Part shown: positions 12,001 through 19,079 of the stretch, piece by piece | Numbering within the stretch: the stretch's first letter is position 1 | Layout: each line of letters starts with the position of its first letter | Source: Actinospineispora eucalypti | Lineage (GTDB): Bacteria; Actinomycetota; Actinomycetes; Mycobacteriales; Pseudonocardiaceae | Assembly (NCBI GenBank): GCA_014208095.1 | Contig: JACHMT010000003.1 | Span: forward strand, 310,001 to 374,000 | Reading direction: 5' to 3' | Length of the DNA: 64,000 nt | Program-made: the position numbers and the translations under genes | The notes under the pieces: generated by a model | The model's database searches: none | Seen by the model: the letters and a program-made list of their open reading frames with translations, nothing else | Told to the model about the DNA's origin: nothing

Positions 12001-15000
12001 GCGGGCCGTGGTGGTAGGGCGGCGCGCGGTGATCGACGCCGGGTTCACGCTGACCCTGGTGGACGGCCGCCCGGCCGTGGTGCGGCGGTCGCCGGCCGGG
12101 CTGCTGGTGATCGACGGCCGCCAGCTCACCACCGAGGCCGAGCTGGCCGGGCGCACGCCGCTGGGCTTCGCCACCGAGCAGATCGAGCTGTTGGTGGCGC
12201 AGTGGCTGCTGTCCCCGGTGTCGCCGTACGAGGTCGAAGCCTGGACGGCCGAGGTGTACGGGTTGCTGGCCCGGGCCTGGGACACCGGCGCCGCCCCGGT
12301 GGCCGAGAACGGGCGGGTAGCCCTGCACCGCCCGGACCTGGGCGAACCGATCGCCGAGCCGCGCGAGTACGACTGGGCGCCCACCGGTGTGCTGGAGCTG
12401 GTCACCTGGCGGCTCGACTCCGGGGCGCTGCTGCTGACCGGCCTCGGGCCGGTGCTGGCGGGTGCGCCATTCGGCCCCGCCGTCCGGGTCGCCCGGCCGG
12501 CCCCTTCGGTGGTGCGGATCACCGCGCCGGGGGTGAACGGGGTGGGCAGCGGGGTGGTGGTGCGCGCTGCCGGCCCGGCCGGCCCGGCCCGGGTGCTGAC
12601 CGCGCTGCACGTGGTGACCGGTGCCGAGGGGCACCCGATCTTCGTCGACGGACGCCCGGCCGGTCGGTGGGTGACCCTCCCGCTGGACGACTACGGCCCG
12701 CTCGCCGGTCTGGCCCGGGACGCGTACCAGATGGCCGGGCTCGGGCTGGGCACCGTCGACCTGGCGTTGATCGAGGTAGACGGTTTGGACGCGCCCGAGG
12801 TGTCGGTGCGGGCCACCCCGGCCGAGCGCGATCAGCTGATCGTGATCGAGGGCAATCCGAGCGGCCACGAGCTTGCCACCCAGGTGCCCGTCGCCGAGGT
12901 GGTCGGCGGGCACGTGGTGGTCCGGGTGCTGCTCGGCCGGGGCGTCTCCGGGGGACCCGCGTTCGACCAGACCGGGGCACTGGTCGCGCTGGCCAGCTGG
13001 GGGCTGGACGCGGACAGCAAGCTCTTCTTGATCGAAGTACAGCTGATCACCGAGTTCCTGCGACGGGCGCACGAGCTGCTCGACACCGGCGAACCGTCCG
13101 GCGGGTGCCCGCCGGTGCGGGGACCCCCGGGTCCGAGGCGGAGCTGGGTCCGGGCCTGGAGCACCCCGCTCCCGCCGGCCGCCGCACTGAAGATGTTGGC
13201 GGCCACCGGCACACCGCATTCCGGCGCGGTGCTCGCGGATGAGCGGCCGGGCGAGCTGGCCGCGTTCGAGCAGATCATGCCCGAGTTGCTCGCCTACGGG
13301 GTCGAGCGTGACGGGTTCGTGGAGCTTCCCCTGGTCGGACCGGTGTTGGACGCGCTGGCAGCGGCCGGGCTGGGCGATCTGCCGCAGCGGTTGGTCGGGT
13401 TCTTCTGGGCGGACCGGGACCTGGTGGTGATCTTCGCCCCGCAGCTGGCGCGGCTGCGCGCGGCCGGGCTGCTCAAGCGGTTGCTGGGGCACGAGGACTT
13501 CTTCCACCGGCGGGGCAACGAGCACCGCCGCAACAACTACGGGCTGACCCACGACGAGGACGCCGCCGCGATCTTGGCCCTGCTGTCCCCGCCGCTGGCC
13601 CTGGCACTGATACTGCGCGGACACCCCGGGGCCACCGCCGACCAGCTGGCCGAACTGCTCGGCCCGGACACCACCGACTGGCTGGCCCGGCTGCACGCCG
13701 AAGGCCTGCTGATCGAAGACCACTTCCACGAAGCGCGCACCGGGACCGTCGGCCACTGGCTGCCGGCGCACGCCGACATGCTGGTCGAACACCTGAACCC
13801 GGCGACCGGCATCCCGCACCCGACCGGCTACCAGACACTGCTGACCGCACTGCTGGCCGCACTAGCCGCCGGCAAGGACGGCTGGCCCGACGCACGGCAG
13901 CTGCTGGAAACGATGCGCGGGACGCCCGACAGCCCGCTGTTCGACACGGACACCGCGCCTGCTCGATTCGCCGTGTGGGAGCTGCTGCTGGTCATCGGCC
14001 GCCACCTCGGGCGGACGAACCGGCAGCTCACCGCCCTGCTCCCGATCGGCTACACCGCACTGTCCAGCCGGCTGACCTGGCTACAGGCCCACGGGCTGGT
14101 GACCCGGACCGAGCGCCGGGGCGGCGTGGAGCAGCGCATCGCGTTGTCCAGGCAAGGGGGCCGGCTGCTCGGGGAGCTGCGGCGGCTGCACGTGGTACCC
14201 GACCGCGACTACCAGGCCAGGTTGCGGGGGGTCGCCGAGGCGCTGGGCCGGGCACGCGCGCTCGGCGCGCAACGGGCGGCCCGGGCGCTGCACGACAGCC
14301 TGGCCCGGCTGTTCTCCGATCGTGCGGGCGTGCCGCGCACGCTGGCCGAGTTGATGACCGCGATCGTCCTGCGGCCACGCTCCCTGGACGAGTTCGCCGT
14401 CCGCTTGCCAGGTGCCGACCCGGTGGCCGAGTGGCTGGAGCTGCTGGCCTGGCTCGGTTTCGTGCGGCTGGAGACGGATGAGGTCATCCCGACGCCGGAG
14501 GCGTTCGCGCTGCTGCGGGCGCGGGTTTCGCCGGGCTGGAGCCGTCTGCGGCCCTCCGCCAGCGAGCGGCTGTGGGCGGTCGTCGAGGAGTACGGGCCGC
14601 TGGACTCGGGCAAGTCCGCCGCCCCGCTGATCGACGAGGCGAACCGGCTGCGCGACGCCGGGCTGCTGCCCGTCACGCCGCGCGGACCGGCCGAACTGGT
14701 GCCCTTGCCCGAACTGGCACGCCGGGCCGAACTGGCGCATCGGGCCGAACTCGCGCGCCAGGCCAAGCCGGTATCACCCGGGCATGTGGTGACCCGGCGC
14801 GGGCTGGCCCTGCTGCGAGCGCTGCTCGAGCCGAAGTTCATCGCCGAGCTGACCAACCTGGGCCTGGCCGGTGAGCTGCCCGCGCTGCGCCGGGCGGGTT
14901 TGGTGGAGCACGAGCTGGTCGCCGGGCGGTCCGGGAACGAGGTCCGCGCCCGCTACTCGCTGACCGACCTCGGGCGAGATGTCCTGGCGGGCGCCCGGCC

Positions 15001-18000
15001 GCCCGGCGGCGCGCCGCATTCCGGCGCGGTGATCCGGGGCGAGCGGCCCGGCGAGCTGGCCGCGTTCGAGGAGATCCTGTCCGAGTTGCTGGCGCACGGC
15101 CTGGTGCACCGGGGCTTCGTGGAGCTTCCGCTGGTCGGTCCGGTGGTGGCCACCCTCGAACGGGCGGGCCTGGCGGACCTGCCGGAGCGGTTGGTCGGGT
15201 TCTTCTGGGCGGAACACGACCTGGTGGTGATCTTCACTCCGCAGCTGGAGCGGCTGTGGGCCACCGGGTTGCTGGAACGGTTGCTGGCGCACGAGGACTT
15301 CTTCCACCGGCGGGGCAACGAGCACCGCCGCAACGAACACGGGCTGACCCACGACGCGGACGCCGCCGCGATCCTGGCCCTGCTGTCCCCGCCGCTGATG
15401 TTGGCCCGGGCCGTGCGCGGCCACCCCGGTGCCACCGCCGCCGAGCTGTCCGAGATCGCCGGGATCGATCCGGGGGCGGTCAGCACCTGGCTGGACCGGC
15501 TGAACCGGGAGGGCCTGCTCATCGAGCTGCTGTGGCAGGGCCGGGGCGCCGAGACCGTCGGCTACTGGCTGCCGACGCACAGTCACCTGCTGATCGAGCA
15601 CCTGAACCCGATGGCCGGAATTCCGCACTCGATCGTGTACCGGGCGCTGCTCGCGACGCTGCGGCGGGGACTCGCCGAGGGTGAGACCGGCTGGCCCGGC
15701 GCCCGGGCGCTGCTGGAGACGCTGCGCCGGACGTATGACAGCCCGCTGTTCGGGCTGGACCGCAAGCCGGCCGAGTTCGCCACCGCGGAGCTGCTGCTCG
15801 TGGTCGCGGATCACCCGGGTCAGACCCTGCGCGAGCTCACCACCCGGATACCGGTCAAGTACGACTGGCTGGCGGTATGGATGGCCGAACTGCGCGACCA
15901 GGACCTGGTCACCCGGGACCGGCGGTCCGGCCGGAACGCCTACACCTTCACGCTGGCCGAGCAGGGTCAGCGACTGTTCGACGAGCTGCGGGTGCTGCAC
16001 CTGTTCGAGCGGTGGGAACACCGCGAGCTGCTGCGCCGGGTGTTCCACGCGATGGCCGAGGTGCGCCGGGGCCGGAGCCATCTCCAGCTCAGCCTCGTCG
16101 AGCTGCGCGAAGCCTGGGGATACGCCTTCACAGCACCGTCGGCGGAGCCGGAATCCGCAGCGGCGGCCGAGCCGGCCCGGTCGGAGGATGGCGGCACCGA
16201 CACCGAGCCAGACGCCTACCTGCTGGCCGACCTGTTCACCGACCTGGTGTTGCGACCCAGCTCGGCGGGGGACCTGCTCACCATGGCGCGGCGGGGTGGC
16301 CGCCGGGTCGACGCCGACGCCCTGTACATGTGGCTGGGCCTGCTGGAACACGCGGGCTACCTGGAAGCGCGGGGCGACCGGCTGGCGTTCCGGCGCGAGG
16401 TGCGGCCGCTGCTGCGCGCCCGGCACAAGGGCGGCGTCACCTCCGCCGAGCGGCTGCCTGCGGCGAACCGGCTGTGGGCGGCGCTCGACGAGCACGGCGC
16501 GCTGGACCTGGCGAAACCGGTCCGGCGGGTGCTCGCGGTACTCGGCGAGGTGCGGCCCGGCGGTGCCGCCCCGCCCGGCCGGGACTCCCTGGGCGACCTG
16601 CTGGTCACGCTGGCCAAGCACCCCGGCCGCACCCGAGGCGAGCTGGTCGGGCTGGTCGGCACCGACCAGGCAACCCTGGACGGCTGGCTGGCCTGGCTGG
16701 ACACCGCCGGGCTGATCGTGCGCGCCGGCTCCCCCACGACCTACCGGCTCGCCGGGGACACCGCCCGCTGGCTGTTCAAGTCCGCGACCGTCCGGGCGCA
16801 GGGGGTGGAAGCCTGGCGCGCGCTGACCGCACTGAGCAACCTGCTCAACGCCGCGTTCGGCCCGCTCACCGCCCCCGCCGCCGATCGAGCCTCCGTCAAG
16901 ATCAGCACCCTGCGCGCGGCATCCTCGGCGGAACCGGTGATCGTCGCGCCACCCGCTCCGGTGAAGTCCGGTACCGCACCGGTCACACCGCGCGCCTTGA
17001 TGAGCGCGCTGAAAGAGCCCAGGTTCCTGGCCGAGCTGTACGTGCGCACCGGGCTGGAGCGGCTTGAGCTGGTCGGCCGGCTGCGGCGGTTGATGCGCCT
17101 CGGACTGGTGCAGACCAGCGCGACGAGGTTCGCCGCGACCGGCCGGGTGATACCCCGCTACGTGCTGAGCGCGCTGGGCCGGGCGGTGCTGACCACGCCC
17201 GCCGAGGACGAGCTGTGGACCGTCTCGGCGCTCGACGAGGCGCCGGAGCTGGCCCGGTTCACCGACCTGATCTGGACGTTCCTCGAGACGAACCCGAGTG
17301 CCTGGGCGGCGGTGCACCGGACGGCGGTGGAGCGGCGGGAGGGCGCGGTCACCGGGCTGAGGCACGCCAACGTGCGGATGCACCTGGCCGGCAGGTCGGT
17401 GACGGTGCGCACCGCCCTCCCGGGTGCACCGGACATCGAGCCGATCTTCTGGCCGGAGGCCGACGTGCTCGCCGCGGTTGCCGACCGGGTGCCGTGGGCG
17501 CTGCGGCTGCTGCACGCGGCGCCGTCCCGGCTGGGTCGCGGCCCGCCCGAGTTCCTGGTGCTGGAGGGCGTCGACGGCGAACTGGTCGCGGACCTCGATC
17601 CCCTGGACGAGCGCACCGGGGCGACCGTGCGGGACGCCGTGGTGCGGACCATGGTGGTGCTCACCGGCTTCCCCACCGAGGCACTGAACGCACCGCCAGC
17701 GCGCTGGCGGTTCGGCGCGTGGGACACCGTCGGGTTCGCCGAAGCCTGGCTCGCGCACCTCCGGTCGGTGCTGGACCGGCACCGGCGGAACCCGGCCTAT
17801 CGACGGCTCTACCGGCGGCTGGGCGTCCCGGAGGACCCGCTCGCGCGGGTGACGGCGGCCGCGCCGGCGCTGCGCGCGCGGCTGCTGGCGCTGCTGCACG
17901 GGGACCTGAACCCGGGCAACCTGATCATCGACGCCGCCGGGCGGGTGTGGGTCCTGGACTGGGAGCTTGTCCTGTGGGGCGACGTCCTGCTCGACCTCGC

Positions 18001-18349
18001 CCGCTACCTGAACCGCACCCCGCTCACGGCTAGCCGGCGCGCCGACTTCCTGCACCGCTGGGCTTCGAAGATGCCGGCCGAGCACATTGCTGGCTGGCAG
18101 GCCGACCTGCCGTTCTACGAAGAGGTCGAGCACCTCCAGCTCGCGCTGCTCAACCTGCCCCGGCACGTCGAGGACTTCCGTGCCGCCCAGTTCGGCGGCA
18201 CGCCGCATACCGCCGAGGCCGTGGTGGACGCGGTCTACGAAGAGATCACCCGCGCCCACCCGCACTGGCCGGACGGCCGCGCACCCATCCGGGACGAGGT
18301 CCGCGACGCGCTGCGCGAGTGCGCCGCCGCGCTGGGCGGTGCGTCATGA
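11..18349 (+). CDS. Giant multidomain membrane protein (about 6112 aa) with protease, sigma-like, winged-helix and kinase modules; may be truncated at left edge
   Basis: One uninterrupted frame. GTG at 11 is the first visible start, but the frame stays open to base 1, so the true start may lie outside. Approximate order by residue: two hydrophobic segments (1-40, 53-75); a duplicated module sharing WLHGTDEGDYDIT (102-347, 361-617); HELTH (about 755); sigma region-2/region-4-like segments (811-965) and an Hx3CxxC zinc motif (about 1010); three metalloprotease-like modules with HELAH (1434), HELTH (2278) and HEFGH (2762); membrane segments near 1710-1740, 2011-2037 and 3495-3540; trypsin-like folds with GVSGGP serine motifs (about 1951 and 4312); winged-helix blocks (2900-3490, 4402-4994, 5000-5730); a kinase-like segment with NWDG and VDFDR (3707-3730); and a C-terminal APH-type kinase with HGDLNPGN (5963) and VLDWE. 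Overall function is unknown. The likely theme is a conflict or signalling mega-effector (inference). Confidence 0.8.
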   Translation: MALPALLVALAGHGLLTGWAALAALALVAVVAVLAAARVVPGAPGGRWARAPPVWVVVVALVALAFAVAAHLAVAGHPIGVAQLAAHAGGAALAAVVPGWNREQRELLEDLNAGPHEYRELEPGRYAVEARGWRVATYRVGEPDGDLAAYILADELDWADMLPPAVAFDGPHGQGVAQRWLHGTDEGDYDITGYRPGERRRAAALDYAMANRNRGAEQYRSVGGLWGRMKLRLLGHGGTFPRRADLAHQVITSDFVWEQLRTPSLTEHEVADVRRSNRDRLAARWRHQAGLGEDEIADAVARLREIGEHGRITGKTWENQRRAAWTGPADRFPGQAFRPSDEFTGELEPATAPAAPETGPLHRDQRELLEDLATEGAQPRDAHTGGPPAGSPYAVEVFGWRVALYKVLAPYRRWQDGEPAREIAADILLDELRWRDLAPPTAGYTGKRGQGSAQEWLHGTDEGDYDITVYRPGDRRRAAVADYAMANRDRNKGNYRGFGRLPKRIKLWLIDHGATFPSGKDLATELKRQVIRSEFVSEQLRAPSLTEDELADIAALNWGRLAARLRHQAGLGEDEIADAVARLREIDEHGRITGKTWEKQRRDAWIGPADQFPAEAFGLPSELDGDWDGPSDGPHAIALDPITADPVELDLPRFTQIWGLLRELIDAGRLTPADADDLHTASPTGNWAERGMQLAFAGRFNAALAGRLAAADLDPVVIVYLVLPSAGLVIADRQLFDQRVRPLPLHVRQAMEAHELTHVRHPDRAELAVWADHGVGFEHRLALLGAAPRADMPDAELLALMRRHPAGESLGLALLYQRHRPSVLAFARGLTRNQEDAEDLVDQAFAGLLKQVRKGRDIEHLRAYLNTTVRHLRFPGAAPQPGNAPLDRQPEVVDPAPGPGERTVAGLEAELAAGARGFLTEGQRAVLWLIEVEGMTPTEAADLLGLSPNATRVLAYRAREALRRGYLEMHLPARQEGTPEECLACRGDLAGLVRGTLRQRAHQKATEHVAQCQACQGLVNELGEVNATLPPAGQGSKHGRGGPALISRTGLSDALLGLILRVIARLTWTVALTPTDLERFAGLRPGAAAGIHGVRVATGFNAALHAKGGPDDLVVFAASDGWLYLDAAVLAALRAGALAPAALRMLFEHELAEVANARLPRHQRKPHHRLPKLPDLTPLTAVVLGAVLHPAADAGAGRTRSLAARIVQVQGRFTEDYTPDVDLRVAFAVGAVLAADLRGRRDQAIVLEELWRALGDSSVWMAVELAIKAHPRLRTDRAGTVLWLVPAEPFVTGSAPPSEVAGEELGLHQPASDDRRIDFAGDPFGVRLGEAFGEFLTHARRLPLHPRTLTALEDIMARLPANTYRSRTGASFVDPTERRIAGRDGLDLPDARFWIAESSVPGFARNIADVFELLGLALDPDEAFDLAVRFLAWHELAHVLQLAYQASGSNFPEQLGADTFDAGLSVPLVLPLRGLATATYLENERFAEGLAAMLLVRHILDRFPELTDTQRRHLPDVLRSVLTDSTHHAYAGDRHGSPTEAGPGTAGYLYYHAEPVLLAILEWLARSVGGAAPPPLADAATAAKVALARPELGSVHRMWALHADQPAELTEELAANLRTVLRALARLPDEARSWLHTMQLDAVFALLDLVRPGATEQTVTELLGAGADPPAWFTSVRNGDEFADDPGPAADSGDTDGVLGSRAPPAWLRVALVAAAVVLVLAVLGHSALGTTLVASFTVPWLGVGDRQLTSPFTRVFDRYGLGGWQTGESGIAVPANTHRVLQFTGRKLDGRFVAGTGIVLFTAGPDAVWLTNDHVAGDTATLWAHLSTPDGQLRMRATAWDPLDPAELIAWFAARNVAPGLDAQRLERAVRTLDLAIGQLTDPVINQLALPRIPIGAAPAEPTGLRLIGYPVLGPSSAPLVISDVTGRGSRVRELTLDHTGAVAARAGVSGGPLLLPVPGAEDQADEVLVGLHRGRLRNGTVRVAVPGEAVDAFVQAHLRKARRNLGGTALVVAGTVLLAALFGLGDPHVAHAMAGVFGPVSRRDRLLVGRIEDVRQRHATDQGLDVDLRMSVQVAAALADDLRARRDQARPLDELLRVLDSAQAELVRRAIDTSPWLRADRTGTVVWLVPREPVDGGPAVPVEPMDPADALDGLRDVRQRPEQARRIDPADPLGASVRAAGVEFLELIAEVPTSLDARAGLLDLVPRVVLEHSYWSPNAYTFLQPAEDPTEPPRLWISRSSMTAIAEDIGRVFDLLDYPISHAEAVELSVRLGVWHELTHLLAGIYNEARDGEAEQLARDTFAAGLSVPLITALHALTGPTSVEDERFAEGLAMMLLVRHVLARFPELTEAQRRHLPDVLRSVTTDVTHHQSAEDRHGSPTQSDPELPGYLHYHPEPVVLAVLEWLMAAPSGRWPGLAGAEIAARVGAARPELGFVHRARAVLADPAADPTGLRAEWGPVANALARWPAQARGEVHLEQLEALLALLDRFGRGATPDAVASLLDAGVTAPAWFDEFYPSAPPGLARRIAEVLARHAVVSPAREHSPDTRLQVAFEVAGLLIEDLGQRPDQSRELAELHQELGSAALVAAVRDAIEAHPGLRADRAGTVVWLVAREPVDGGPAVALEGDTAGAPAPEGAETPEGEETPIEPDDPRGGWVRAAGREFLEHLRGLPLGPRLRAVLDDQVPWVLAHSYWVPGLTSGAWRVADRAEGRDLPDMRMWLADAPLPLVAADIGKVFELLGRPIGQDEALGFALRLVLWHEFGHVLLDGFDFIRYDLPDQLAEGAFAAGLSVPMALPLGSLTDATELENERFAEGLAMMLLVRHILAHFPELTEAQARHLPEVLRSVITDATHRDTAADRHGSPTEADPRQTGYLYYHPESVIIAELRWMAEAERGGSKHSGAVLENERPGELAAFEQIMPELLAYGVERDGFVELPLVGPVLDALAAAGLGDLPQRLVGFFWADRDLVVIFAPQLARLRAAGLLKRLLGHEDFFHRRGNEHRRNNYGLTHDEDAAAILALLSPPLALALILRGHPGATADQLAELLGPDTTDWLARLHAEGLLIEDHFREARTGIFGHWLPARAHLLVDHLDPAGGIAHPAGYRALLARLLRAFAAGEEGWTDARQLLETLRWTSESPLFGWDTAPARFSAWDLLLSIGRHPGRTNRQLTELVPIGYAALSGRLSWLQARGLVNRTKRSNAADQRIGLSKRGGRLLAELRLLHLVSDHDYQARLRGVAEALGRARGLNREQAALVLHDRLTRLYPDRSSTPDTLAQLMVELVARPRTLDDFTFRHPETDAVAGWLALLERLGFVRLEPGEVVATPQAFTLLRARISPAWSHVRPPGSERLWAVIEAYGPLDSGKSIDPLVDEARRLRDAGLLPATRRSGVPPLPAHPTSRAGRAVPSEPTSPEQTADRRRLALLRALVKPRFHAELMKLGLAGELPALRRAGLVQHRLVTERSTHNVRAEYSLTDLGREVLSRNQQAGPPGGALAVTTAALLLLYRLAPDSASAGWGTLALVGVGLVVLGVIVRVARPRGREVPDSPFTGGDEGAGVRLHQLGRLRYLATLKEDTRGPTVILVWDKRDEALVLKLGRGPRFRPSSVAGTERFRRFGRPAPGSRLAMLRAPLRHPVTGRTLVRRLAIVEVAGYVGPLSREEQARLTDDAEVTGGDEFFEDEFDLRRQLDQLAINYMANALAGNWDGIAARNVRLDALGRQHQVDFDRVDRLAPGDGRAAGFADHLHPEMPGFAAVDGSLAEYLRLLLHIEPEVYGRLSLAEVVALLREARAHLDRSSGAPLDAADRRRQLAALGWIDEVLAAADAGDPHPLGAGYTALLARARKVAERHGLGDPDRRARYLAEAASRAAEGGELPAPVVGRVYALTERKIAAHADAGRGVAVHRYDVRTARWVVTVSEPAGRRRLFAPKVTVSAHFDPTPESIAALATDVFDTLEAAGVEVRDLAAVAAGFGVDTELLTRAVEASPYLIVDEGARAVVVGRRAVIDAGFTLTLVDGRPAVVRRSPAGLLVIDGRQLTTEAELAGRTPLGFATEQIELLVAQWLLSPVSPYEVEAWTAEVYGLLARAWDTGAAPVAENGRVALHRPDLGEPIAEPREYDWAPTGVLELVTWRLDSGALLLTGLGPVLAGAPFGPAVRVARPAPSVVRITAPGVNGVGSGVVVRAAGPAGPARVLTALHVVTGAEGHPIFVDGRPAGRWVTLPLDDYGPLAGLARDAYQMAGLGLGTVDLALIEVDGLDAPEVSVRATPAERDQLIVIEGNPSGHELATQVPVAEVVGGHVVVRVLLGRGVSGGPAFDQTGALVALASWGLDADSKLFLIEVQLITEFLRRAHELLDTGEPSGGCPPVRGPPGPRRSWVRAWSTPLPPAAALKMLAATGTPHSGAVLADERPGELAAFEQIMPELLAYGVERDGFVELPLVGPVLDALAAAGLGDLPQRLVGFFWADRDLVVIFAPQLARLRAAGLLKRLLGHEDFFHRRGNEHRRNNYGLTHDEDAAAILALLSPPLALALILRGHPGATADQLAELLGPDTTDWLARLHAEGLLIEDHFHEARTGTVGHWLPAHADMLVEHLNPATGIPHPTGYQTLLTALLAALAAGKDGWPDARQLLETMRGTPDSPLFDTDTAPARFAVWELLLVIGRHLGRTNRQLTALLPIGYTALSSRLTWLQAHGLVTRTERRGGVEQRIALSRQGGRLLGELRRLHVVPDRDYQARLRGVAEALGRARALGAQRAARALHDSLARLFSDRAGVPRTLAELMTAIVLRPRSLDEFAVRLPGADPVAEWLELLAWLGFVRLETDEVIPTPEAFALLRARVSPGWSRLRPSASERLWAVVEEYGPLDSGKSAAPLIDEANRLRDAGLLPVTPRGPAELVPLPELARRAELAHRAELARQAKPVSPGHVVTRRGLALLRALLEPKFIAELTNLGLAGELPALRRAGLVEHELVAGRSGNEVRARYSLTDLGRDVLAGARPPGGAPHSGAVIRGERPGELAAFEEILSELLAHGLVHRGFVELPLVGPVVATLERAGLADLPERLVGFFWAEHDLVVIFTPQLERLWATGLLERLLAHEDFFHRRGNEHRRNEHGLTHDADAAAILALLSPPLMLARAVRGHPGATAAELSEIAGIDPGAVSTWLDRLNREGLLIELLWQGRGAETVGYWLPTHSHLLIEHLNPMAGIPHSIVYRALLATLRRGLAEGETGWPGARALLETLRRTYDSPLFGLDRKPAEFATAELLLVVADHPGQTLRELTTRIPVKYDWLAVWMAELRDQDLVTRDRRSGRNAYTFTLAEQGQRLFDELRVLHLFERWEHRELLRRVFHAMAEVRRGRSHLQLSLVELREAWGYAFTAPSAEPESAAAAEPARSEDGGTDTEPDAYLLADLFTDLVLRPSSAGDLLTMARRGGRRVDADALYMWLGLLEHAGYLEARGDRLAFRREVRPLLRARHKGGVTSAERLPAANRLWAALDEHGALDLAKPVRRVLAVLGEVRPGGAAPPGRDSLGDLLVTLAKHPGRTRGELVGLVGTDQATLDGWLAWLDTAGLIVRAGSPTTYRLAGDTARWLFKSATVRAQGVEAWRALTALSNLLNAAFGPLTAPAADRASVKISTLRAASSAEPVIVAPPAPVKSGTAPVTPRALMSALKEPRFLAELYVRTGLERLELVGRLRRLMRLGLVQTSATRFAATGRVIPRYVLSALGRAVLTTPAEDELWTVSALDEAPELARFTDLIWTFLETNPSAWAAVHRTAVERREGAVTGLRHANVRMHLAGRSVTVRTALPGAPDIEPIFWPEADVLAAVADRVPWALRLLHAAPSRLGRGPPEFLVLEGVDGELVADLDPLDERTGATVRDAVVRTMVVLTGFPTEALNAPPARWRFGAWDTVGFAEAWLAHLRSVLDRHRRNPAYRRLYRRLGVPEDPLARVTAAAPALRARLLALLHGDLNPGNLIIDAAGRVWVLDWELVLWGDVLLDLARYLNRTPLTASRRADFLHRWASKMPAEHIAGWQADLPFYEEVEHLQLALLNLPRHVEDFRAAQFGGTPHTAEAVVDAVYEEITRAHPHWPDGRAPIRDEVRDALRECAAALGGAS
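8743..9228 (+). repeat. Copy 1 of near-identical internal duplication in the 6112-aa gene
   Basis: This stretch matches 13243-13728 at an offset of exactly 4500 bases. I see only two mismatches by eye (near 8818/13318 and 8869/13369). It encodes the start of a winged-helix block (motif FFHRRGNEHRR). A third copy from about 15043 is clearly diverged. The near identity implies a recent duplication or gene conversion. Confidence 0.9.
13243..13728 (+). repeat. Copy 2 of near-identical internal duplication in the 6112-aa gene
   Basis: Partner of 8743-9228, in the same frame and orientation. The flanking sequence diverges abruptly, for example CACTTCCGGGA against CACTTCCACGA at the right end. This supports a segmental copy or conversion event inside the gene rather than uniform divergence. 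Confidence 0.9.
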
Positions 18350-18422
18350 CCGCCGCCCGCGCCCCACCGCCTCGGTGCCCGCTGCCCAGCCCCGCAACCC
18401 GCACCGAGGAAGGACCAGACCA

Positions 18423-19079
18423 TTGCTACTCCCGACCATCCATCCCACGTCGTCCGAGCTGCCCATCCGCATCCACCGCATGCTGGCCGAGCAGGGCGTG
18501 GACTTCGCCCGGCTGGCCCGGCTCGCCCACCTGCTCCGGGTCACCGGGGAGCAGGTCCGCACCGCCGTTGCCGCCGACCCTCGACTGGGCATCTGCGCCG
18601 AACCCGAACCGGTGGTGTACTGCCTGCCCGCCGGCCCGGTGGCCGCCGGGTTCGAGGTGCGGCGGCGCGCCGGCCGGCTGCTGCTGCGGCTGCCCGGGCG
18701 CGGGTTGCGTCCCGCATTGCTGCTCAGTGGGTGCTACCTGGACCCGGGCATGCCCTACGAACGCATCGGCACCGTCGGTGCCGGCGCGCTGGCGTACACC
18801 GTCGCCCGGCTGACCTCACTGGCCCGTCACTGGCTGCCGCCGGTGCCCGACCCGACCCGGCACCTGTTCGAGCTGACCGCCGAGACCTGGCGGCACGGCG
18901 CGCGACAACGGCAGGCCGGGCCGCTGGCCGTATACCGGGCGGACTTCACTGAGCTCATCGCAACCGGCCCCGGCCTGCCCGATGGCGGCACCAACCGGCT
19001 GGAACTGGTCACCAACCGCTGCTGGGGCGGGTACCGGCTGGTGCACGTCTATCCGGTGCCGGGTCGGGGGTGTGCGTGA
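18423..19079 (+). CDS. Unknown protein in the giant-gene operon
   Basis: TTG start chosen because GAGGAAGGA (18406-18414) sits eight bases upstream. The product is about 218 aa, soluble-looking, with no signal peptide or membrane segment. The N-terminal 60 residues are helical (RIHRMLAEQGVDFARLARL, then LLRVTGEQVR) and resemble the helix-turn-helix-like segments of the giant protein. The rest is mixed and I do not recognise it. It lies 73 bases after the giant gene, and its TGA overlaps the ATG of the next protease gene, so all are probably co-transcribed and functionally linked. Confidence 0.7.
   Translation: MLLPTIHPTSSELPIRIHRMLAEQGVDFARLARLAHLLRVTGEQVRTAVAADPRLGICAEPEPVVYCLPAGPVAAGFEVRRRAGRLLLRLPGRGLRPALLLSGCYLDPGMPYERIGTVGAGALAYTVARLTSLARHWLPPVPDPTRHLFELTAETWRHGARQRQAGPLAVYRADFTELIATGPGLPDGGTNRLELVTNRCWGGYRLVHVYPVPGRGCA

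Noticed and set aside
14774..18265. Minus-strand frame of about 1163 codons
   Set aside because: Antisense shadow of the winged-helix and kinase part of the giant gene, low-complexity composition.
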